Below are positions 14,701-26,476 of a stretch of 64,000 nt of DNA, piece after piece. The stretch comes from Isoetes taiwanensis (lineage: Eukaryota > Streptophyta > Lycopodiopsida > Isoetales > Isoetaceae), in the NCBI GenBank assembly GCA_021234155.1, contig JAJEKV010000100.1, forward strand, positions 3,140,116 through 3,204,115, given 5' to 3'. The position numbers and the translations under genes are program-made. Position 1 is the first letter of the stretch. Each line of letters starts with the position of its first letter. The notes beneath the pieces are model-generated. The model saw only the letters and a list, made by a program, of their open reading frames with translations. It searched no databases and was not told the origin of the DNA.

Positions 14701-15592
14701 TTTCCCTCGAGCCGTGGCACCCCAAACAAGACAAGTCTTGGCCCAACATAACTGGGACTACCCTCTTCTCCAATAGCCGCTACTGCCGTTAAGGTATGGC
14801 CACAGCGAGGTCAGGCCAGTCTTCATCCTTATCAGCGCATGCACGAATGACAAAATAGGATGGAGCCAGCAATGTTTTCCTCTGTGTCGATTTCATGCTG
14901 ATCTTTCTGACTAACTATAAACTGTTGTTCTTCTTCTTGTTGCAAGGCTTCCACAGTACTTGCTGCTTCGATTTCACTCTCTATATCGCCATCTCTCCGT
15001 CCTCCGGCGGATTTGACATATTCTCATCAGAGTCCATGACACTAGAATTCTAAAGATTATAGGACTGTAGCTATGGATTTCGAATTTCTTGATAGAATCA
15101 AGTCTTAAATCCGGAGAGCATTCTTGAGGGATAGATTTTACAAGAACAAGTTGTTGAAGAAGAATTAGGAAGAAGAATTAAGAAGCATACATAGAATTGT
15201 GCTCCGAAAGGAAAATGGAAAGCTCGATTCCGGCAGTCCGCAGGGTAGAATCAACAAGTGCGATAAAGATGGCACCTTCGTCCAGCTGCTAAAAGATTCT
15301 GGCCATTTTTCCATGACTGATGGACCGGACCCACTGAATTCCTTCAACCGTCACGCCCTTCAAAATGACCGGTGCCCGTCATGCTGACGTGGTTCATTAA
15401 AATCCGAAACAAACTACACGCGAACCACAGAAGACGTCAGCCTTCATATGCGTGTTCCTTCCCCTCTTTACATTCAAAGGAAAACCTGCCCCTGGTATCC
15501 GTAGATCGAATTGGAATAAACATACAATTTAATGCAGGGTAACCGGGCTTAATGTATAGTAATACCGGGACCTTGCTTTTTTCTTCCGAATT

Positions 15593-15598
15593 CACGTG
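15593..15598. promoter_or_regulatory. G-box CACGTG in the shared upstream region, copy A
   Basis: A perfect CACGTG palindrome lies in the 682-base gap between the BSL start codon (15,037) and the start of the oppositely directed ORF (15,720). It is conserved in copy B at 59,799-59,804. G-boxes bind bZIP/bHLH factors in plants; use by either gene is inferred. Confidence 0.35.
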
Positions 15599-15719
15599 AT
15601 ACAACATACAACATGGAAACTGGATTGGTCATTCCGCCTTCGAAATGAAAACGGGGGCTGATTCCACTCAAGAGGTAATCAGCACGTAATCTCAAACTCT
15701 CGACCTAGTTACCATAATT

Positions 15720-15920
15720 ATGGCGGCAGGAAACTCAGTCGCAAATTCTAGGACCCTCTCCCAGCTCCCACCGGTCGCGGGACCCCTGGAATCAGCTCCC
15801 GAGTTAACCATGCTGCCCTACGTCCAAGAAGTGGGTCTGCCTTCCGGAAGATTTTCTCCATTCTTATCCAAGAATCGCAAATTATACAAAACCTGTAGAA
15901 TCATTAACAGCTTGCCTTGA
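15720..15920 (+). pseudogene. Head-to-head ORF of unknown function, copy A, shifted
   Basis: Copy A version of the ORF at 59,927-60,349. The first 22 residues (from MAAGNSVANSRTLSQLPPVA) match, then a lost base in the proline codons shifts the frame and the product ends after 66 residues. I do not recognise the protein. Confidence 0.4.
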
Positions 15921-17082
15921 CGTCGTGGAACAAGGACAACCATTCTTGCTTCCCCTATCCCGGATTCTGCGGATCAAATGACTGTTCCACCATAACAAGA
16001 TGCACATTTTTTTTTTGGGCATTATCCCACATGTGAGAGGACTTGCTATCTACAAATGACTGATGTAACAAGAAGCCTAATAGATTGGCCATACAAGCAG
16101 CAGAGGCCAGACTAACAAAAGAAAAAAACCTTGCTATTTTGGCATTTTCAGCAAAATATTGAAAATTGAAACTTATGTTGACGTATTGTAGGCTTTTTGG
16201 CGTCAAAAACTGGGCTGAAAATTTTTTTTTTTGGAATGTTAGAAATAGTAGGGAGGTATTTTTTCTCGTCAAAAATTCTTGCCTGAAGCAAACTTTGGGG
16301 TGCTGCCGGGGCTCGCCACCGCCGCCGCTTGCCAAGACCTTTGCCCTAAAATTTGCTACCGGTAGGAATTACTTCTTCTAATCTATAAGCTTGAAATTTG
16401 GGTGAAATTGTCTCCCCCCCCTCATTACGGGTGTATATATTTCTTGTGAGCTTTACTATATTACCATTGATAAGCTTGTGTACTAAAGTTGCCTTATAGA
16501 ATGTTGGGATCACTATTCTCTTGTGTTCATTTATTTCTTTATCCATAGTAGATTAGATTATTCAAGTGTTGAAAAAAACACACCATAATTAAGAGCCCAA
16601 ATTATGTCTGGATTGACCCACCGTTTCTTCAAATCATTTTAGCACTTATATGTGTGGGCTTTTGGGCTCCACTTGAGAATACATGGTCTTGATGCTATGG
16701 CCTTGTACCTATCCTCCAAAAGTAGAATGGAAAGTTGTAATATGATAGGCCCACGTAGAAGAAGCACACCTAAGCTTTAAAGTGAAGAGAAACATTCAGT
16801 TCTGAAAATGATATACAATAACTAGCAGAACTGCAGGGTTGGGAAAAGAAGGCTAGGCAGATGGATTTGTACGACCAAAGGTTTCTCCTCCCATGGTTTA
16901 TCATTTTAGAAAAGTTTCCTAAAGAGTGGTTAAAAATGTAGAAGAAGCTCAAAAGGTCACTCATCATCAAATGTCAACATCCAACTAGATGCAAACTCTA
17001 CCATTTTCGACCATGTCAATGCATCTTCAATTGTTTTGTTTTAATCTCTATGTCACTAAATTAAAAAAGTATATCTTGAGTT
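15921..17082. other. Shared flank without recognisable gene, copy A
   Basis: Nothing recognisable on either strand apart from short chance ORFs. The matching stretch in copy B is 60,350-61,340. Copy A lacks about 60 bases present in copy B around 60,176-60,240, including one arm of an inverted repeat. Confidence 0.6.
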
Positions 17083-17507
17083 ACGTATTGCTGAAACATC
17101 CTATTTAGTTCCCATCGAAGAGAAAGCTCCTCTCGCCTCTTTTTTGAACCGGGTCCGACAGAACCTAGCAGAAATATAGTCCCACCCTTACGCTTAAGCC
17201 AAAATCGCCCATGACAAATGAAAGTTGTGACCATCCATAATACGATGCTCTCATTGTACAAATACGGCCCTCCCATGGCTTATCATGATAAGGCCCTCCG
17301 TCATACTGACCATTTGGGATGGCCAAGTGTCCCAGCGAGGGAACACGGAGGTGTCATCTTATCCTATCATGGGAATCCTATACATCTAATACATACACGT
17401 TAGCATACAACAATCATGCTAAAATAATATACCACCGAAGGAAGGCCCATCCATCATCATCAACTAAAAAGACAAGACAACCATATAATAACATGAAATA
17501 AACACCA

Positions 17508-18585
17508 TGACAAGGCGCCACCCCGGGCTCGACTCAAGGGTCAACCGACGGTCGTGGTCTCAAGATATCAACAGAGGGAATTATAACATGGCGCTAATGG
17601 GTATAAGACAATGGTAGTAGTCCACTATCTGCCCCTATGTGTACACTTTGCAGATAGGCCGAATCATGCTATGACGTGCTTTGTAGCCCTCCCAAGATGC
17701 AATCCCAAGGAATCCACTCCTTCGAACTACTCCCAAGTTACATCTGACCGATGAGGCAGTCGAGAGGCGCCTCCTTCCTCACCATGACGATCCCTAGTGT
17801 GCTAGAGAACACGTGTCGACAACACCCCCTCAGATCCGCATCTCGACTTACTTCCCCTAAATCTAAAGGTCGCCCACCGCTTGTTCGAAACTGTGGCGCC
17901 CATATAGGCACACATCCTCACAATCCGTGAGAGTGTCGACCCATGTCCTAGCTCCACACACCAAGGATCGCTATAAGCCTAGCACACCATAGGAGTCCTA
18001 TAGCACGCTTAGGCAAGACCCCACCCCCGTTCACCATCATACTGCTATCCGGGGTGTCGAACCACATTATAGCATCCTCACCAAAGCTGGCTCTTTTGCA
18101 CAGCCGCTTTTATTGGGTATTAAGGGTCTAGCTAGAAACTTCATCGCTAAGAGGCTTTAATTCCTCTACCCTTTCCCTTAATTTCCCAATACACTAAGAA
18201 GCGGAAAGAAAGAATATAAACACCATCTAAGTATCCGTAACAACATATAAAAAGAGAATTTAATCATTCCATCTATTCAAAGAAGTGTCGCCAGAATAGA
18301 AGCTAGGGTAGGGCCCCTATTTCTCCAACCAAAATAGCAAGTCTCCTCCCCGCCAATCGATTTAGCCAGGTGGCACCTCTCATTGGTGATATTTAGTTAA
18401 TTAGACCAAATTACCATAATTAGGGCAATTATGCCAATAAAATCCATAATTATTCATTGGTTTTATTAGCATAGCTAATAAAATCCATTTTTAGGTGAAC
18501 CCCACTTGGGCTCTAGGCTCCATTACACATGTCGGGTGACGGTCATGGTATGCATAATGATACCATATAAATACCGAACGCCACA
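17508..18585 (-). repeat. Possible 3' LTR of a Ty3/gypsy element
   Basis: On the minus strand a purine run (AAGGGAGAGAA) at about 18,586-18,596 looks like a polypurine tract and is followed at once by TGTGGCG. The segment could end at 17,508, giving a TG...CA unit of about 1,078 bases downstream of the chromodomain at 19,109. No second LTR copy is in the window, so the boundaries are only inferred. Confidence 0.35.
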
Positions 18586-19108
18586 TTCTCTCCCTTGGAT
18601 TAATGCCGTCCTCAAGATTAGAGTTAGTGGAGAGTAAATATGGAAAAAGATAACTCTCATTTATTGAAGACAAAGGGTTACATATTCAGTAGTAGGACAA
18701 AAGTCCTTTTACAACATAAATAGTAAGAGATTAACATTCAAGAGTACACTTAAAACATAAAATTTCAAACACAAGTTGGCCCGCGAGGTGAGGCTCCAAA
18801 GTTGTTCTCAAGTAGCCATCAAGACGCCTACCGACCGCAAAAGTGAATACATTAGTGTTTAAGAAATAAATTAAGTAGTGTGGTTGAAGGGGCCACCCCC
18901 TTAAATAAATAAAATATGAATGCAAGAATCCTATCATGCCTAGGGCTTGTATTGGGCCGCTAGTAGGAATGGCCATATATTCCCATTATAGCCGGACGGC
19001 ACGCGCGCCATCATGAATGCCTCAGATGCCCACTTCCCCATCTAGGATGCAGGTAACCCGGGATTTCTAGAATGATCCCCGCCAGATTCTTCATATGACT
19101 TCGTTTGA

Positions 19109-19735
19109 CTAAGAACGCTTACACTTACCGTCAGGGTTGGAGATGATCGCATCTTGAATGGTTCGGCCCTGGCATTCCTTCATAAAATCCGGGTAAGTCT
19201 TATCCAAGTCCGCTTTAAGAACCCATGTTGCGTCCTCTGTGGGTAAGGGTTTCCACTTAACCAAGTATTGCAGAATTTGAGTTCGACGGGTTTGCTTTGT
19301 ACGCCACATCAAGAAGAGCTTCGTGCACAATTCCAATCGATCTCTGGCCATCTCCGTAAGTGTTGGCGGTCAAGAACTTCTTCGATCCGATGATGCTTCT
19401 TGAGAAGACTTACATGGAAGACTTTATAGATCTTTAAATGTGCGGTAGATCCAATCAAGAGGCCCGAGAACCTATCCTTTCGTCCCCATGTAGGTGCAAG
19501 CTTTTACAATTGCCAATCTTAAGTTTGGCTTGTTTGACCTTGATCTTCAGCCAAACGTAATCACCGACCTGAAACTCCCGGTATGGCGTCGATCAGCAAG
19601 ACACTTTTGCCGAAGCTCTTTACGGCTATCAAGTAGGCTCGAACCTCTTCACTAATGCTTGCATGTCCGTAGTTAAATCAAGAGAAACTTCCACCTTGAT
19701 ACCGGGTTATGCCACGGTTCGAGTAAGGCAATCGA
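19109..19735 (-). pseudogene. Ty3/gypsy chromovirus integrase C-terminus and chromodomain
   Basis: Minus-strand remnant. Its upstream part (19,740-19,380) reads a REFQVGDYVWLKIKVKQ-like integrase C-terminal segment broken by frameshifts. Its end (19,351-19,109) reads ILQYLVKWKPLPTEDATWV, a typical chromodomain of plant chromoviruses with the LVKWK and ATW signatures. It is cut at about 19,781 by the third BSL fragment, so the rest of pol is missing on this side. It may be the far end of the element whose RT starts at 22,462, or a separate element. Confidence 0.75.
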
Positions 19736-19781
19736 CAGCATTTTAATTAATCATGAAAGGAGACATTCTTTGAAGTATTGC

Positions 19782-22461
19782 CCAATCTCTAAAGATTTTT
19801 CCAAATTTGGTCATTAATTGGTCGGTACTTCAATTCCCAGCCTCCCCCAACGCATCGATTCTTAGGCAACCCAAAGAATCTCTAATTTAGAACCCTAATC
19901 AACTTGTTTTATGAAGTTTGCTTCAGAGATTTAGTCGATTCGATAAGTATTGACGAAGTTAGAACTAAATTAACCTCGATTTCCGATGAATGATGGTCGT
20001 GGACGAGAAGGCATACATGTGTGATACCTTGGGGGTTCCGCAAAGGGATTGTCGTGAATGAACCTCGCTTCGCAATAGCAGGGGCCTACTCACACCACCG
20101 ACAAGACCTAAAACCACCACGACATAATCTAATACCTGTTGGTAATTTGCCACGTGATGTAAGGAGATGGCAACCTTGCGTGTGGCCTCTTGACCTCGAG
20201 GCCTAAATAGGCCTTAGGGAGGTGGTAACCTTCCGTGTTGGCCCCCGCTTAACGCCCAAATTGGAGGTCAAATTAGCCTCTTTTTCAAAAAAAAAAAGCC
20301 AATGTCATAGCTTATCTTGCCAAGAATTAGAAACACCCGACATTACCAGAAGTCCAACTGGTAATTTGTAGTGGCACCCTTGCGCGGAAAGGAGACAACC
20401 AACTTCCTAAATATTTGGTGATACAATTGGGTCTTAAACGCACTATGGGAACAATTTTCTCGATTTTTGGCATTAATTCACAAATATATGATTTCCATTA
20501 AAACCATTACAATTTGATTCCTCGCTAAATATGCGCAGTATGCTCATATAAAGCTAATGAAGTGCGCCCATTAGAAGGTCGAGGACGGCCTCGTCGGCGG
20601 TGGTGGCCTTTGTACATTAAGTTCCGTCAGAAGAACCAAAGAAAGACGGAGATTTGAAGCAACATTTTATGTTGTATATATATTGAACGAATCCAACCTC
20701 GCATCCATGCTTCATCTCAATACCGGGTCTAAAGACAATTCCCCGAAAGTGCGAGCCGGGAGGGATAGGGTGGACCAGCTTTGGCACTACTACCATGTCC
20801 CTTCCAAGCACTAAAATTGCCCCAAAGATTGTTAGTCAGCACCTTAATTTAAAAACACATTATGTTTACGCCGCTAGTTGCGCTTGAATTGCGTAATGCA
20901 TTAATATAACCATAAGGCAAACAAAAGTTACCACAATAATTTGTTGCCGAAAACAATGTTATTAGATGACCTTTGAGCAAAACGCTCAAATCCATCCATT
21001 ACGCACTCATGGGTTCTTATTATTAGTCAAGGTCATTATTTTTACGTAACTCCATAACACGATCAGTCAAGGCATACACATCGATGATATTAAAAACATT
21101 TGAGGTCAATAATAACTAATAAAGATGATAAACAAAATGAAATCTTACTCCAATGTCACCAAACCAGTCCCCCGGCATTTGGACGAAGACCCTCAACACT
21201 ATCATTTTCCGCCGGATCACTTCTAGAGATGAAATATCGGTAGAATGGTCACCCAATTAGCTAGAGCAGAGCCGCTTAACTCTCACATTGCACATACCAC
21301 AATAGATCCATAAGTACGACATGCATCCAAAGGTCCATAGTGATTGACGCTGTAAACTATCAATCATCCAACATAGTTTATAGACCTCCCAATTCCTCCA
21401 TGCATACAAATTATCGTGGTCCTCTATGAGCGCAGCAGAGGTAAATTTCCGCTGAAAAGTTGGTTGACCCGCTGCTGCTTCCATATTCCTTCCCTTTCAC
21501 CCCGCCAAAGATTTACACCAAAAGGTCTTGAAACTTATTTCCGTAACGCATGACTCAACATCCGCAATAGAGCTAGCTGCACTACGCGCCAATACATTCC
21601 GCATTTAAAACCCAAACAATGCATTAATATCGCCGCCCATGGTTTCATATCAAGTGTACATGATAGGGATGTTCAATCTGCAATTAAAGCAGTTGATCCA
21701 CTGTTACCATTACATAGTCAACAGCACCTTAAAGCTGTTATTCTAATCATTTGCACTAAATTAACGAATTTGCACCTCAAATCTCACTTTTTAAAACGTA
21801 ATATATATTTTGTATCTATCATGTTTGGTCCAAAATATATAACTAAGAATCCACTAGCTACAATTTATGACACTTCTAATTAGGGAAAACAAAAGATGAA
21901 AGCAATACCTTTAGAGCAAGCTGTCCTCTGTCGACATAATCGCAAGGAAAAGATAATCAATATACCTGTTAAAAACATGATCAGGCTCAGCTCAAGAATT
22001 TTTATGCACATCTTAAAGGCAGAACATCTTTGATTGCTCCAAGGGTCAAAAATCAATTAGGTGAAGTCCAAAGGTCGTTGTCTTTCATTCTTATCATGGA
22101 TGATTGGAAGGAGAGAAACCTATTCACTCTTGACATTTATTAAGGAAAACGTGATGATATGCACTTCACGGCATCTGTACAACTTGATGATAGAACAAAA
22201 CAATAGAACTCTTTGAAGTCATGGCCACACAATCAAGCTCTAAGTTATTTCGCATATATTTCAGAATATTTTTCTTTAGGCCTTAATAATATGCTGCCTT
22301 CTTATTGATCTCAAAGTTTTAATCTCATTGTACCTACTTTTTTTGTCAAGTTCAACAATACTTACGATATATCACCAGCAGTTGAAGGAGAACTATATTC
22401 GTCAAATAATCGCATGAGGTCACCAAATTGTCCATGAAGATCACAAAAAATTTTAATGGGT
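19782..22461 (-). pseudogene. BSL2/BSL3: Third, partial BSL copy (exons 14 part to 21), embedded in gypsy DNA
   Basis: Matches copy A from about 6,106 to 8,780: the 3' part of exon 14, exons 15-21, their introns and about 730 bases of downstream DNA. Because introns are kept, it came from genomic DNA and not from a spliced mRNA. Substitutions match copy A against copy B at many sites (for example GGGATGTTCAATC and AAAGATGATAAAC), including the TGA before GNHE. From 19,782 to about 21,655 most CTG/CAG triplets are altered and exons are scrambled; from 21,660 on they are intact. Both ends abut gypsy sequence, and at 22,459-22,463 the fragment is fused to an RT at a shared GGTGC. It cannot be functional. 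Confidence 0.9.
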
Positions 22462-22462
22462 G

Positions 22463-23258
22463 CATTTGTCAAACCAAAAGGCATAACCACAAATTCAAAG
22501 TGCCCATATCTTGTAGAAAAAGCTATTTTGGGTATATCATTCTCTTTGATTCTTATCTGGTGATATCCAGATCTAAGATCTATCTTTGAAATTAATGAAG
22601 CTCCTTGAAGTTGATCAAACAAGTCATCTATTCTAGGCAATGGATACTTATTCTTAATTGTGATATCATTTAATTGCCTATAATCAACACACATATGCAT
22701 AGAACCATCTTTTTTCTTAACAAATAATACTGGAGCACCAAAAGGTGAAATAATAGGTTGTATGTATCCTTGATCTAAAAGTTCTTTTAACTATTTTTTT
22801 AGTTCCACTAGCTCTGACAAAGTATTTGGAGCTTTTGATGGAGGAGAAGCTCCTGGAACCAATTCAATCGCATGATCAACATATCTTCGAGAAGATAACT
22901 CCGTCAACTCTTCTGGAAACACTTCCTTGAACTCCTCGAGGATGTCTTGCACATCATTCATGTATACTTGATTAATTTCTCCTGACCCTTTGAGTACAAG
23001 CAACCCCAACCTTTCATGCTTCCTAATTGACCTCTTGATTTTCTTGCGCTAATGGGTTTAGAAGTAAAGTACTGCTTATTCAATCCTTCCAGTGTATATA
23101 GCTCATGATGTTCCTTAGATTTTACTCTCACAATTCTTTCATGACAATCTACTATAGCATGCACCTCACTAAGCCATTCCATGCCTATAATCATATCATA
23201 TGAGCCTAGCTGAAGCACATGGAAATTTGCAATTGTAGGCATTTCTTTCACTTTCAAT
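22463..23258 (-). pseudogene. Ty3/gypsy protease end and reverse transcriptase, truncated
   Basis: Minus-strand pol fragment. It begins with the post-protease segment (IIGMEWLSE near 23,170) and runs through the RT start ([47 protein letters not shown]) to [10 protein letters not shown], where it is cut. RT motifs after this point, including the catalytic YxDD, are absent, as are RNase H and the integrase core. One in-frame stop lies near 22,790 and one frameshift near 23,010. The fragment is split from its protease by the insert at 23,272-25,876. Confidence 0.9.
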
Positions 23259-25890
23259 TTTAATGCATGCATGGCATGAATTCAAGTTCCACTAATTCAT
23301 CTCACTAAGTCTCAGCCTTTCATCTCATGGTCAAGGGCGCCGTGATGGCGCCTAGGTTTCAGCCCCGCTCGCTTGCACATAACTTTGATTCCCATGTCGA
23401 TTTTTAGTGATTCTCGGCTCGCTGGAAAGCTCGCTATGCGGGTTTCCGCTGGTATAAAGTTTGTATGACGATTGACTGTTTTGGTAGCGGATAATCGTCT
23501 GACAGTTCCGGCCCTTTATTGGTGGTGTTAGGGTTTGGCTGCAATCTTCTTTTTGCCATAACTCTATTTGGTGGCGCTTTAGGCGCAGCTTGGGCTCGCT
23601 GGAAAGTTTGTGCAAAGCTACTTCCAAAGGGTACTTAAATTTTTCAGAAGTTACCGGGTTTGTGGGGATCAGAGCTCTAGAATCTCGCCCCCTTTTAGTG
23701 GAGATGGCAAAAGCAACTCGTAGTCCTTCCAAGCCCCTCCTCGGTAGTCCTAATGGAACACAGGTGGCAATTGTGGAAGGGAACATGCTTTAGATTCTCC
23801 AAAGATTAGTGTTCGAGATGCCCACAACCGCTCTCGTGAAGGTGCCCCTTCTCCTAAGAGTTTGGTATCACCGTGGAAATTGATCCGAGGGGCGTGGAGA
23901 GGCGTGCTTCGCGGCACCTCAATCCATTGGCATTGCCTCATGCTCCTATTTCTTCCAAAGAGTATATATGTACCTAGTTCAACCGAGGCAGCCAGCCTTC
24001 CACTTTCTCCTCTTCTTGTTAGTCCAAAGTTAGTCCAAGAACCCACCCCTATGCCTCATGATTCTAGAGGCAGTGTGGTACAGGTGACCCAGGAAAGCTC
24101 CTCTGAAAAGGTGGTACTTCCAAATGCACCTCCAACACATGTTGGAAGTTCTTCAGAACAAATGAGATTAGCAGCTCCTGCTCAAAAGAGTGTGACACAG
24201 CTTGCATCCCCAACACATGTGGAGAGTCTCTCACGCGGAGGAGGCTCTTCTGGACAAAAAGAACATCGAACGCATGTTGGAGGTTCCTCAAGGCAGAGGA
24301 GTTTCCTCTTCCCCGAATAAGCATGGGATACCTTTTTCTTCTTCCACGCCACCTGCCTCGACCTCTACACCGTGGAGGTCTTCTGACACAGTGGCAAGGG
24401 TTACAGGTGTCCGTTTCTCTGAGTGGCTATGCAAAGGTATGTCATCTCCAGCCACGTCACTTCGTGTTTCAGAGGCCATTGCCACCATGGTGGACAATAA
24501 TAAGAAAGAAGTTGCATCCTATCTTCAGCCAGCTTGCAAAGCCAAGGTGATTCCTTGGATATTTTATTACCACCAAATTGAAATTTTTATGAGGTTCGGC
24601 GCAGTCAACTTTGAGAGCTTTGGGGCCCCTGTGGTGTGTGATCACCATGAGACTCACCATCATTTGTGGAGCAATTAGTTGCATGCTCGTTGTTTGTTAC
24701 TTCACCGCCCTTCTTGATTTGAAGCGCTGCAAAATTAGGGCTTCCTCGCGATATCACCGATCAAGCTCGTGGGCAAAGATCAACGTTGTTTTCTCCTAAT
24801 GTTTGAGTCCCCGAGCTTTGGCTCAACTCATAGAACGAGGTGTTGATCCTTTGTGGAAACATTTTTGTTGTATTAGCAAAGATGTTCCCTCGCTCTTTTC
24901 CGTAAGCCGATGCCTTTATGTGTTCCATTCTCGATTGCTATTGAGGATTTTCCTCCGAATTTCAAGATCCCGAAGTTCATTTCGCTATTGCTAGTGAGAT
25001 TGACTTCACTTGCAACATGCTATAACCAATGGCATTACTAAGATTTGTGTAGCACGCCCTATTCATCATGATCCGGCCTACAATTGTTGTTCAAAGTGGG
25101 CCCATGTTCTTTCCATTCAAGCTACGCTTGTTAAATGGCCCAGAGCTAGCTCTCATGTTCCCCTTTAAGGCCCTCTCTTTGCTCAATTTCTCAGTCTTAC
25201 CAAAGAGGTTCCTCCGGTTGCTCTCAACAAATCCTACCCTAGCTCGCCCTTCTTCAATGGATGTCTCTTATCCCCCACGACTTTTCTACTTCTTTCTACA
25301 AATTATTCCAACAATGCTGGAACTCCCTGGGCCGGCTGGATCAACAGAGGCAAAGGTTGGATGAGATTCAGAGGTCGCAAGAGCGTGGAAGCAGCCGTGG
25401 GCAGACATGGACATTGATCGGGCCGTGGTGCCCACCCTCCACCCAAACATCCACCGCTTTTCATCAACCCTCGAAAAGTCAGCTAAGGGTTCTAACACCT
25501 CTCAGATCTCAGCCTCTCCTCTACACTTGCTATACGCGATTCGATCCTTCACCGATGTGGTCGCTTTGCTCCACTTCAGTGGGCTGATTTGGCTGAAGAT
25601 AATACTGTCTTGTCGAAGGACCAAGTTGCATCTTCAAACTCTCCTGAGATTCCGGTAGTCATATCGGATTTGACGCCATTACAGGGTGAATGCGGTTAGA
25701 CTCTTAAGCAGAGCCTTATCTCCTTTTACTTATCTAGTATGGAGTAAGCACATGGTGTCGCAGGCTCGTGTTCCAGCAGCATCCTCTTGTGTTTACACAA
25801 CTAGATGAGAAATATTCATTTTGTACTTTTTCTTGCTCATTAATAAACTTTTTGTTCGTCCTTCAAAACAAAATTTTTTTAATGCATGCA
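23258..25890 (+). mobile_element. LINE-like retro-insertion in the gypsy element, with 14-bp target duplication
   Basis: The 14-mer TTTTAATGCATGCA occurs at 23,258-23,271 and again at 25,877-25,890, exactly where the gypsy frame breaks and resumes; without the insert and one 14-mer the gypsy frame is continuous. The insert (23,272-25,876) ends in TTCAAAACAAAATTT, an A-rich tail, preceded by a TTAATAAACTTTTTGTTCG-type 3' end common in plant LINEs, so it is oriented plus. Inside are several plus-strand coding stretches in shifting frames (for example 24,202-24,678, with VRFSEWLCKG). None is a recognisable RT, so it may be an ORF1-bearing, internally deleted LINE or another retrocopy. Confidence 0.7.
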
Positions 25891-26245
25891 CATACTCACT
25901 AGTAGCTTTTCGCTTACTATCAGCCATTTTCACCATTCTTAAGGCTTGTTGGTTAGTATTCAACCCAAACAACTTGACAAGCCTTGGTGAAATAAAGTTG
26001 TGAGTGGCTCCCGTATCAATCAAAATACTAAAAGGAACTTCATTGGTTTTACCTTCAACTTGCACTACATGTGCCTGCAGCTGTGCTGTCCCTTGATCAA
26101 TCAAGCACAAAACTTGCATAGCTTCCTCTAAATTTATGAGGGTTGCCTGATGAGCTCTCATTGCCCCTACATTCTGAGATCCTTGAACCTTGGCATTTGA
26201 GTTATTCTTCTTAGGACAAAAACGTGGCCTATACCCCTTTTGCTT
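25891..26245 (-). pseudogene. Ty3/gypsy aspartic protease region
   Basis: Minus-strand continuation of the same gypsy element. It begins at the end of a gag zinc-knuckle (GYRPRFCPKK near 26,225), then a linker (VLCLIDQGTAQLQAHVVQV) and the retropepsin active site as ILIDTGATHNFISP at about 26,020-25,980. The frame is open up to the LINE-like insert on its left. It is bordered on its right by the 4-bp target duplication of the DNA transposon at 26,246. Confidence 0.88.
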
Positions 26246-26266
26246 GGGTAGAAGCATGAAAGGGTG
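26246..26266 (+). repeat. Left terminal inverted repeat
   Basis: 21 bases starting GGGTAGAAGCATGAAA, pairing with 37,481-37,502 with one single-base gap. Beyond it similarity fades, with only a short GTATT block shared. Confidence 0.9.
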
Positions 26267-26460
26267 ATTGAATTTTTTTGTGTATTGATGTAAAAATTTG
26301 AACTGGGTTAAAGTGTTTGTAATGTACATTTTGAATTTTACATGGAGTTGCCTATCATTAATAAAGGGCATGCTTGACGACAATATTCTCCATAATTATA
26401 CCAAATCCTCCCAAATCTTGTACTAGCTTCTATCAATAAAATCTAAATATCTTGCCTCAT

Positions 26461-26476
26461 GAAAAAAAAAAAAAAA
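26461..26476. repeat. Poly-A run inside the transposon
   Basis: A run of about 16 A preceded by TCAATAAAATCTAAATATC. It looks like the 3' tail of a small retro-insertion in the transposon's left arm, but no target duplication was found. Confidence 0.4.

Larger units (their letters stand above)
6839..15037 (-). pseudogene. BSL2/BSL3: BSL2/BSL3-type kelch-phosphatase gene, copy A, disrupted
   Basis: Second copy of the 21-exon gene described at 51,000-59,243, with the same exon order and most of the same splice sites; for example exon 21 is 6,922-6,839, exon 19 is 7,353-7,218, exon 17 is 7,789-7,590 and exon 14 is 8,920-8,682. Exon 16 (7,973-7,875) reads TGA at 7,943-7,941 where copy B has CGA, the arginine just before the catalytic GNHE motif; two residues just after GNHE also differ. 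Indels break exon 20 (C-run near 7,036), exon 15 (A-run near 8,238), exon 13 (9,025-9,058), exon 11 (near 10,165), exon 8 (near 10,953), exon 6 and its donor (12,391-12,412), exon 5 (near 12,848) and exon 1 (14,690-15,000). Several indels are private to this copy and may be consensus errors, but the TGA is also in the third copy at 19,782-22,461 and so looks real. If real, the protein would lose most of its phosphatase domain. Confidence 0.8.
1..17082. repeat. Segmental duplication, copy A
   Basis: This stretch aligns end to end, in the same orientation, with 44,144-61,340. Position 1 matches 44,144, so the copy runs off the left edge of the window. The right edge is sharp: both copies end in AAAGTATATCTTGAGTT and then diverge (ACGTATTGC here, GTATAACAATG in copy B). 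Both contain the same gene and transposon remnants in the same order. Differences are mostly 1-4 base indels, with scattered substitutions. It could be a true segmental duplication later split by transposons, or two haplotypes joined by the assembler. Confidence 0.93.

Noticed and set aside
15955-16381. Overlapping ORFs on both strands in the shared flank, one starting MASGGGGEPRQ
   Set aside because: Frames are not kept in copy B and no splice or domain signal supports them.
17508-18585. Same LTR as the one expected at 40,085
   Set aside because: The edges (TGACAAGG here, TGTGACGG there) and the interiors do not match, so the two gypsy parts may belong to different elements.
19782-22461. 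A third working BSL gene
   Set aside because: It lacks exons 1-13, is fused to an RT, carries the TGA and is scrambled in exons 17-21.
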